Shown: positions 56,885 to 62,976 of the stretch, piece by piece
Numbering within the stretch: position 1 is the first letter of the stretch
How the letters are laid out: each line of letters starts with the position of its first letter
Assembly (NCBI RefSeq): GCF_025562755.1
Contig: NZ_CP103300.1
Location: forward strand, 6,450,501 to 6,514,500
Length of the DNA stretch: 64,000 bases
DNA from: Endozoicomonas euniceicola
Lineage (GTDB): Bacteria; Pseudomonadota; Gammaproteobacteria; Pseudomonadales; Endozoicomonadaceae
Reading direction: 5' to 3'
The notes under the pieces: generated by a model
The model's database searches: none
What the model was told of the DNA's origin: nothing
What the model saw: the letters and a program-made list of their open reading frames with translations, nothing else
Position numbers and translations under genes: made by a program

Positions 56885-57537
56885 AAATGGTAAGAAAATA
56901 GAGTACTTAATTGAAGTCAAAGCGGTCGGACAGGAGTTAAAAAGCAAGCACCTGAAACAAGCCATTAACTATGCCTCCAAGTCAGGAGTGACCTGGGTTG
57001 TGCTCACCAACGGCATGGACTGGCAGATTCATAAAGTCACTGTCAAAGGCATGGTTACTCATGAGCAGGTCTTTGAATTTAGCTTTGAAAACCTGAACCT
57101 GAAAAAAACTGATCATCTGGACATGCTGTTCTCTCTGTGCAAACGGGGCGTTGAACGCGACCTGATTGATGATTTTTATCAATATAAGCAGTCAGTTAAC
57201 CGTTACACCGTTGGAGCGATCCTTATGTCGGAACCAGCCCTGAATTTGATTCGGAAAGAGCTTAAAAGGTTGAATGATGGCATCAAGGTCAGTGCTGAAG
57301 AGTTAGCCATCATGTTGGAGCATGAGATATTGAAGCTGGACCTTATTGATAGCGAAGAAACCCTCAAAGCCAAAAAGCAAATCGCCAGGCAAAACAGGGC
57401 GAAAAAAACAGCCAAAAAATTGACTCGGGATAACAGTGCCGCCGCCTCATTACCAATGCTTCCTGTTGAGCCGGGGAAAGTTTCACGAGGTACTCATTTT
57501 TCATCGTAATTCTAATAATAAAGCTCCTTATTCACTT

Positions 57538-57563
57538 CTGCCCTCAACCGAGGGCAGTTTTCT
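57538..57563. terminator. Rho-independent terminator
   Basis: Perfect 8-bp stem CTGCCCTC / GAGGGCAG, loop AACC, followed by TTTTCTTT: terminates the plus-strand nuclease gene and, having AAAA on the other side, possibly also the minus-strand repeat transcript. Confidence 0.85.
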
Positions 57564-57830
57564 TTCCGCCTACAGGCGTGTTTAAGAGAAGTATTTTTGC
57601 AACGTGCGACTAGATTCTTTAACCGCCTTCAGGCGTTTCAGTCTGTAGTATTTTTGGAAAGTCTGTCGTGATTTTTTAACCGCCTTCGGGCGTATCTGTC
57701 TGTAGTATTTCTGGAAAGTTTGCCTTGATTTTTTAACCGCCTTCGGGCGTTGCCTGTGAGTAGTATTTCTGGAAAGTGTTTCGGGTTTCATTAGCCGCAG
57801 TTCCTGCGTAATTGCCAGTGGCCTCCTTCC
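57561..57830 (-). repeat. Tandem 57-bp hairpin repeats, downstream of the tyrosine recombinase
   Basis: Four full units plus a degenerate one: the hairpin CGCC-TTCG-GGCG (plus strand) recurs with its CCGCC at 57566, 57623, 57680, 57737 and as CCGCA at 57795, a 57-58 bp period. On the minus strand each unit reads ACGCC(C/T)GAAGGCGGTTAAA, then about 30 bp that are also conserved (TTTCCAGAAATACTAC), so the intervening parts are not CRISPR-like spacers. The hairpin and the following GGTTAAAAA closely resemble the CRISPR repeat at 60531, in opposite orientation. Confidence 0.85.
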
Positions 57831-57859
57831 CAGTTGTGATCGGCACGATTCTGGAATGA

Positions 57860-59014
57860 TTAGTCTGACACCGCCGCATGCCACTCCCGAATGTCCGAAT
57901 GCTGGTACCTTGCGGTGGTATTGGCATCCTTATGTCGGGCAAACTGCTGTACATGCCGGGCATCATTACCATTATCGGTCATATGGGTAAGCCGCGTATG
58001 CCGCAGCCAGTGCGGTGTTGCCAGGCTCAATCGCTGGGCCAGCTCCGGGTCACTGTCTTTAAGTTCGACGGCCAAAGTTTGAAAATGTTCCGTTAACAAC
58101 CGGTACAGCATATTCGCTGATACCCGCTCATCCCGGTACAAGGCAGGGACTAAGGGGTAAATATCCCCTTGTTCGGGTATGGCTGCCATGCCCCGCTGTT
58201 CCCGAAACGCCATCAGTGCCGTCATCAAATCCTGACTGGCCGGGATTCGTTCATCCCGCCGCCCTTTACCATGCAACTCCAGCCACCAAAGCCCGTGGAC
58301 TTGCTGGAAATCCCCCATACAGCCCTTTGCCATCTCACTGATACGCCCGCCACTCTGGTAGAACAGGTGCAGCAGGTAAATCAGTCGTGACTTGGTGTAG
58401 TTCTGCCGACGGGTATCCTCTGGCATCAATTCCGTCATTTCCATGACAGCCTGCCACTGGTTCTGGGTAAAGTAATTTTCTATAGGCAATTTATTGACCA
58501 TTCTGGGTTTGGTGGCACTCAGTCGTATCAGGTGGAACGGGTTTCCAGATAGGTAGCCCGCCGCAAACAGGTAGCTGAACAGGGATTTCAGAGCAGCAAT
58601 CGCCTGGCAGAAGCTACCCTCGGTGAGTGGTCCAGCAAAAGGTCGCCATTTGTTACTGAACCGGCTGGTGCGGGGACCGATCCAGCGCTCTGCCGGTTGC
58701 GGGTCTTTCAAAAAGTGTTCGTACTCCTGCAAGTCCGTGCGGTCCAGGCTGGATAGCGCTTTTTGCTTCTCTGCCAGGCACCAAAGCAATAGTCGCTCGG
58801 CTTCCCGCTGGTACGCCCGGTGGGTATGGGGTGAGTCTGTGTATTCGGCCAGCCAACAGTGAATGGCGGACAAGTCATCGTCAGCCGGGATAAGTCTTCC
58901 TTCCTTTATATAGGCACGGTATTTTCCGTTCTGACCGCTGAGGTGAGATGGTAGTACAATCTGTTCGAGTGGAACGGGGTTTTTTGTTGGTACGAAAGCT
59001 TCAACTGGGGTCAC
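57860..59014 (-). CDS. Tyrosine recombinase (phage integrase family)
   Basis: 384 residues from GTG 59014 (GGAG seven bases upstream). N-terminal SAM-like core-binding domain (IHCWLAEYTDSPHTHRAYQR, about 50-150). Catalytic residues: Arg in QSGGRISEMAKG (about 238), HWLRHTRLTHM (HxxR, about 338), ARHKDANTT (His, about 362) and Tyr in ARYQHSDIREW (about 370). Complete set, so probably active. Divergent from a KfrA-like gene, as in several plasmid and island modules, and followed by hairpin repeats that may be its sites. Confidence 0.9.
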   Translation of the reverse strand: MTPVEAFVPTKNPVPLEQIVLPSHLSGQNGKYRAYIKEGRLIPADDDLSAIHCWLAEYTDSPHTHRAYQREAERLLLWCLAEKQKALSSLDRTDLQEYEHFLKDPQPAERWIGPRTSRFSNKWRPFAGPLTEGSFCQAIAALKSLFSYLFAAGYLSGNPFHLIRLSATKPRMVNKLPIENYFTQNQWQAVMEMTELMPEDTRRQNYTKSRLIYLLHLFYQSGGRISEMAKGCMGDFQQVHGLWWLELHGKGRRDERIPASQDLMTALMAFREQRGMAAIPEQGDIYPLVPALYRDERVSANMLYRLLTEHFQTLAVELKDSDPELAQRLSLATPHWLRHTRLTHMTDNGNDARHVQQFARHKDANTTARYQHSDIREWHAAVSD

Positions 59015-59118
59015 GGCAGGTCTCCGGATGGAGATTTTGAGGGTCTATGAAGTGTAGGTAAGAAATTCAAGATAAGGGGGATTATCATGAATTTCTTTGA
59101 TTTTACTGTATTTTTTGT

Positions 59119-59136
59119 ACATTGAACGTTCAATGT
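59119..59136. promoter_or_regulatory. Perfect 18-bp palindrome between the divergent recombinase and KfrA-like genes
   Basis: ACATTGAAC followed directly by its exact inverse GTTCAATGT. It lies 53 bases before the KfrA-like start and 105 before the recombinase start, the natural place for the operator of an autorepressor such as KfrA, or a recombination site. Confidence 0.65.
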
Positions 59137-59188
59137 TTGACTACACTTCCTGCTGTTATAGCCAGATCAAATTCAGGTCGAGCGTCGC

Positions 59189-60097
59189 ATGGGTAACCCT
59201 GGCATCAACTATGAGCAAGTTCGTGAAGCAGCTGACCGGATTCACAAATCCGGTGAAATTCCCACTATCGAGAAAGTTCGGGTCGAGTTGGGTAATACAG
59301 GAAGTAATTCCACACTAAGCCGACACTTGCGGCAGTGGAAGCAAGAACGAACCCAGATACCACCGTTGCCAGACAATGGCCTCTCCTCTTCAGTCAAAAC
59401 CACTCTGGAAACCCTGATCAACCAAACCCGAGCCGAAGTTCGGGCAGAGATGCAATCCGAGACTGCGACTCTCCAACAAGAACTGGATGAAGCTCTTCAG
59501 AAAATTGAACAGCTGATCAGGGAAAAGCAAGAAATACATTTACAACTGAGGGATCATCAATACCAGCTTCAAGAGGCCAGACAGATCAGAGCATTAACCG
59601 AAGCTCTACAAAACAGTCAGAAAAAAAGTCTTGAGCCCTTAGTTACCCAAAACAAATGCTTACAGCACCAACTTCTTGAGCAGCAGGAAGCCAACCATTT
59701 ACTCACACAACGACTGGAAACAGCCACCTCTAGCTGGGAACAAAAACACAATTTGGAAGTCCAACGACATGAAACGTTAGAAGATCAATATTTTTGTCAT
59801 CTCGATCAGTTGAGAACAGAGCAACAACAAGCTCTGAAACTTCTAAAAAAAGGTGTCAATGCTCAAGAGCAGCAGTCTGCTCTCTATAAGGAAGATAAAG
59901 ATCGACTTGCATGTGCTTTAACAGCAACAAAAGAGCAAAACCAGTGCCTTGAGCAACACTGCTCTGAACTGAAAACTCAACAAAAACAGGTCGAACGGGA
60001 ATATGGTGAACTGTGGTTGAAGTATGAACAAGCAACAAAAAGTTATGATGCAGCCTGTTTTTTACTCTGGTACAACACGCTTTACCAAGCAGGCTAG
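59189..60097 (+). CDS. KfrA-like DNA-binding coiled-coil protein
   Basis: 302 residues. The N-terminal 60 residues (INYEQVREAADRIHKSGEIP, TIEKVRVELGNTGSNSTLSRH) are the KfrA_N winged-helix domain. Residues 95-290 form a long coiled coil rich in Gln/Glu (LQQELDEALQKIEQLIREKQ). KfrA proteins bind their own promoter and shape nucleoid-like structures on plasmids; here it probably controls or assists the recombinase. The gene ends in TAG, but the same frame stays open for 46 more codons (see next feature). Confidence 0.85.
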   Translation: MGNPGINYEQVREAADRIHKSGEIPTIEKVRVELGNTGSNSTLSRHLRQWKQERTQIPPLPDNGLSSSVKTTLETLINQTRAEVRAEMQSETATLQQELDEALQKIEQLIREKQEIHLQLRDHQYQLQEARQIRALTEALQNSQKKSLEPLVTQNKCLQHQLLEQQEANHLLTQRLETATSSWEQKHNLEVQRHETLEDQYFCHLDQLRTEQQQALKLLKKGVNAQEQQSALYKEDKDRLACALTATKEQNQCLEQHCSELKTQQKQVEREYGELWLKYEQATKSYDAACFLLWYNTLYQAG

Positions 60098-60238
60098 AAT
60101 GGTTCCGATCACCTTGAAGTGCATTCTGTTCAGTGGCTTTATATATAGGGAGAGTCAACGTTGTCAAAGCGGCTAAAAAACTGGGACTTCATATTTGTAC
60201 TGTAAAGCGATATTTGTTACGCCACAAAGGCGGTTAAA
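60098..60238 (+). other. In-frame extension of the KfrA-like gene after TAG
   Basis: After the TAG (60095-60097) the same frame continues NGSDHLEVHSVQWLYIG, then VVKAAKKLGLHICTVKRYLL, RHKGG and a TAA. The second stretch looks like a helix-turn-helix. Coding character continues past the stop, so either the gene was longer and now carries a nonsense mutation, or the stop is read through. The end of this frame is itself a CRISPR-like hairpin (ACGCCACAAAGGCGG). Confidence 0.5.
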
Positions 60239-60358
60239 AATTCACCAGCATGACCCGTTAGGATAATGACATAATGCACGCCAAAGTGGCGGTTAAAAAA
60301 AGCATACCGACATTGATACCGACGACAAGTGGAAACACGCCAGTAGGCGGAATATTGG
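60214..60358 (+). repeat. Three diverged CRISPR-like hairpin repeats before the array
   Basis: ACGCCACAAAGGCGGTTAAAA (first bases at 60219), ACGCCAAAGTGGCGGTTAAA (60278) and ACGCCAGTAGGCGG (60337) are 59 bases apart and share the stem and tail of the array repeat. A 50-codon frame (60274-60426) crosses the last two and is probably fortuitous. They may be old CRISPR units or recombination sites. Confidence 0.6.
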
Positions 60359-60426
60359 AAAACTTTACAGACAGGAATAATACCCTTTTTATTGCGCACC
60401 AAAAAGTTCGCAATAAAACTCTTTAA

Positions 60427-60530
60427 TTTCAGTAGGTTAGAAGCTAAAGAAACAACTCTGAAATTTTTTGGTTATTTCTGAATGTCTTATCGTTTTTCCC
60501 ATATATTCAGTGAGTTGAGTAAAAATCACT
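60427..60530 (+). promoter_or_regulatory. AT-rich leader of the CRISPR array
   Basis: 104 AT-rich bases directly before the first perfect repeat, on the side where the repeats are best conserved, as expected of the leader and promoter. TTGGTTATTT and ATATATTCAG could be -35/-10 parts, unproven. Confidence 0.5.
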
Positions 60531-61035
60531 GTGAAACGCCACATGGGCGGCTAAAAAGTCTGAATAACTAACTCCCGCACGCCCCATTCCGTGAAACGCC
60601 ACATGGGCGGCTAAAAAGACCAAGGCTCTGGAAATTAGGCACACCATGCTGTGAAACGCCACATGGGCGGCTAAAAAGTATGAAGCAAATGTTGTTGATA
60701 GATTTGGCTCGTGAAACGCCACATGGGCGGCTAAAAAGTTCCGATGCGTCACGTCATTAAGTTGATTCCAGTGAAACGCCACATGGGCGGCTAAAAAGAT
60801 GGAAATGACTCTCTATGTGAAACACCAAGGTGAAACGCCACATGGGCGGCTAAAAAGGGAAAAGGAGACTACACATTAACAAACATCTGTGAAACGCCAT
60901 ATGGGCGGATAAAAAGGTAAGCTTGAAGAACTCTGCAGGAAACAAGAAGTGAAACGCCACTTGGGCGGTTAAAAAGAATAATCTCCTATATTTCATCGGA
61001 AAGAGTTGTGACACGCCATATAGCCGATTAAAATT
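60531..61035 (+). CRISPR. Type I-F-like CRISPR array, no cas genes in the window
   Basis: Nine 28-bp repeats and eight spacers. The repeat begins GTGAAACGCC and ends GGCGGCTAAAAAG, with stem CGCC/GGCG. Repeats start at 60531, 60591, 60651, 60711, 60771, 60830, 60889, 60949 and 61008. Spacers 1-4 and 7 are 32 bases; 5, 6 and 8 are 31. Repeats 1-6 are identical, 7 and 8 differ at two to three positions, 9 is badly decayed, and a tenth trace may lie near 61068. The 28/32 geometry is that of I-F; the GTGAA start is closer to I-F3 transposon repeats than to the GTTCACTGCC of I-F1. Spacer 6 matches the window itself at 61288-61319. Confidence 0.93.
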
Positions 61036-61150
61036 TTCCAAAAATATTTTCCCCGGAGAAAGCCCCATAATAAAGCCATGTGGGAGGATGAAATGCACAG
61101 GGAACCATTGATTATCGCTTTAATATGAAATTAAGTACTTATTTTTCGTA

Positions 61151-61234
61151 GATCCGTTAATAATTCCGTTTTACAATGGGATTAAAATTCAAACGGATTT
61201 TTTTACGTTTAATTTAGGTTCTTTCCGTTTAACA
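61151..61234. repeat. Candidate Tn7-like right end with repeated terminal motif
   Basis: Read on the minus strand from 61234, the DNA starts TGTTAAACGGAA; 59 bases inward TGTAAAACGGAA recurs (61175-61164), and TTAACGGATC follows near 61160. Tn7-like ends begin with TGT and carry repeated TnsB sites. The end would be about 53 bases from the protospacer of spacer 6. Suggested by pattern only; the opposite end was not found. Confidence 0.4.
61165..61204 (+). terminator. Rho-independent terminator behind the array
   Basis: TCCGTTT (61165) pairs with AAACGGA (61191) around a 19-base loop and is followed by seven T. It would end the array transcript. The same bases also overlap a candidate transposase-binding repeat. 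Confidence 0.65.
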
Positions 61235-61285
61235 ATTGGAGCAAGACATCTCTGTAATAGAAGTGCTGGCTACATTTTTGTTCAA

Positions 61286-61381
61286 TCAGGTGTTGGTTAA
61301 TGTGTAGTCTCCTTTTCCCAGCATTATGTTTCTGATTCCCCCTCTGGGGTTTGCTACATCTTTTGCCCTTCGAGTAACAAC
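61286..61381 (-). pseudogene. 3'-end fragment of a gene containing the spacer-6 protospacer
   Basis: 31 codons after an in-frame stop, reading VVTRRAKDVANPRGGIRN then IMLGKGDYTLTNT and a TGA. The regular composition suggests a true C terminus (a PRGGxR motif), but I cannot name the parent gene. The protospacer (61288-61319) covers the last ten codons up to the stop. One of the two mismatches to the spacer is a third-codon (silent) change. Confidence 0.45.
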
Positions 61382-61791
61382 TCAGCAGCCCACGGCTATA
61401 TCAATCAGTCACGGCTACCTTGCTGCTTGTTAAGCTCTTTGATGTGATCATGCCAGTCTCCAAGCTCACTAACCGGGCTCTCCCAGAAAGCGATTTGTGT
61501 TGCCAGAGTCTCTGGACCACCGCAGTCACCCGCCAGCCACCGGCTATTGCCGAAGCGCACCATCGGCCAGCCCCGCACCGCAACATGAAGCGAGAGTGTT
61601 GATGTACCAAGGCCTGTGCCACAAGGGCTCGGATTTAATTGCAAGTATGGGGCTTCCCAGACCTGCTAAAAAGACCCTATGCACTGAAACCCTCGGTACT
61701 ACAGAGGAAAAAGTGTCCACAGTATTGTATATAGTCACGAATCAAATCAGATATCGCAGAAATATCACTCACATGAGGATAATCCTTCGGA
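61382..61791. other. Region without recognisable gene
   Basis: Open frames of 60-118 codons exist on both strands (e.g. 61405-61644 minus, 61497-61853 plus) but overlap each other, lack ribosome sites and match nothing I know. Possibly decayed IS or gene debris. Confidence 0.4.
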
Positions 61792-62049
61792 TCAACACTG
61801 GCCGGAGAGTAGTTGCCCATAAAATCCTTCGGATAGTCCCACCAGATGGTTAGCTGTCGCCCACTCTCTGGCGGGAACCCAAAAGCCTGTTTGGGCAGGG
61901 TCGTCTGGATCTGGTGTCATTGAATCAAGTGGCTGTTGACCGACGTATGGTTCTCCTGATGGTTGTTCGCCATACTTTTGAGAACAAGCTTCCAAAAGCA
62001 ATAAAATCAATGGTGCCAGAAAAATGTACGCAAGTTTTACGTAAGACAT
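61792..62049 (-). CDS. Small lipoprotein
   Basis: 85 residues; ATG 62049 with GGAG six bases upstream. The start MSYVKLAYIFLAPLILLLLEAC is a lipoprotein signal with the lipobox LLEAC, so Cys22 would be lipidated. The mature part is short, with GQQPLDSMTPDPDD and FWVPAREWATANH; no family recognised. Confidence 0.6.
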   Translation of the reverse strand: MSYVKLAYIFLAPLILLLLEACSQKYGEQPSGEPYVGQQPLDSMTPDPDDPAQTGFWVPAREWATANHLVGLSEGFYGQLLSGQC

Positions 62050-62214
62050 TTGATACTCCGGGGTTTTCTGCTAGGTAGTTCTCATCCAAAAACGTAACCA
62101 GCTGCAGTCACTGAGTTCCCAAAGCTGCAAACAATAAAACCCTACTGCTTTTTAGCGTTTATATTTCCTAAAGGTACAAATATGTAGGAAAACCAAAAAG
62201 CAGAGGGCTTTAAA

Positions 62215-62976
62215 ATGCGCAAAAAACGCACTCCACAGTTTAGTCCGGATTTGCCTTTCAGGGATCACACAATTTATCACGAGCTTTACAGCGTTTCCCA
62301 ATGGCTGGACTCCTGTCCTCAGTTTGTTGACTGGGTATTTGATGACCTTAATAGTCAAGGCACTCATCACACAGGCAGAAACGCCCTGAGTGCTGAGTCA
62401 GTATTACGAATAGCCTTCTTAAGACAGCGCTTTCAGTTCACTTTTGAATATCTTGCGTTTGTCCTGGTAGATTCCCCGCTGTTTCGCGCCTTCTGCCACC
62501 TTGAAGACGGACAGACACCGCGCAAATCATCTCTGCAGTCTCTGGTCTGTTCGATCAAAGCATCCACATACCATCGCATGCAACTGGCACAACTGCAGAC
62601 AGCCAAAGAGCAGAAAATTGAAACCGGGAGAGTGGCCGCAGTTGACAGTACAGTGACTGCAAGCAATATCCTGTTGCCGTGCGACAGTAATCTTCTTGCT
62701 ACCTCTGTCAAAGAAATGTGCCGACTTCTCAAATTGGGGCAAAGTCTTACAGCAGACCCTCTCTACCGTTTTACGCACCACAAAAGGGTGATAAAGCACG
62801 AGGCTAAAAAAGCCTCGTATGCGAAAAAGAAGGAGCAACAGAAACAGCATTACAAAAAACTTCTGCAGGTGACTTACAAGACTCGAAAAACTCTTGTAAA
62901 GGCTCGGTTCGATTTAGAAAATGCCCTGAAACAGGAGGCTTGTCACGACCTCAGGTTTAGATTTCTTGAAACATGA
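62215..62976 (+). pseudogene. ISNCY-family transposase, 5' part
   Basis: 253 residues that correspond to the N-terminal half of ISNCY (ISDol1-like) transposases: MRKKRTPQFS start, ALSAESVLRIAFLRQRFQFT, then AAVDSTVTASNILLPCDSNL with the first catalytic Asp. The frame stops where another IS begins (about 62970), so the rest of the catalytic core is cut off. ATG 62215 keeps its ribosome site (AGAGGG). Confidence 0.8.

Larger units (their letters stand above)
55052..57509 (+). pseudogene. HsdR N-terminal-like nuclease gene split by an ISKra4 element
   Basis: Without the IS (55275-56884) and one AAATGGTA, the frame is restored: 279 residues from ATG 55052 (AAGGAAG upstream) to 57509, the joint reading AIKNGKKIEYLIEVKAVG. 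The D (DYCDLAI) and E-x-K (LIEVKAV) are the PD-(D/E)xK site of the type I restriction HSDR_N domain. The C-terminal half is helical and basic (KAKKQIARQNRAKKTAKKL). There is no helicase part, so it belongs to the stand-alone group. Inactivated. Confidence 0.85.

Noticed and set aside
57561..57830. Reading the 57-bp repeats as a CRISPR array
   Set aside because: The parts between the hairpins are conserved among units, so they are not spacers; it is a tandem repeat.
57582..57884. 100-codon minus-strand frame with repeated VKKSRQTFQKYY
   Set aside because: Explained by the 57-bp period (19 codons); no ribosome site and it overlaps the end of the recombinase gene.
60507..60782. 91-codon minus-strand frame with repeated FLAAHVAFH
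   Set aside because: An artefact of translating CRISPR repeats whose 60-bp unit is a multiple of three.
61401..61644. Minus-strand frames suggesting a phage or IS protein C terminus
   Set aside because: Two overlapping frames of similar length, no start signal, no recognisable motif.
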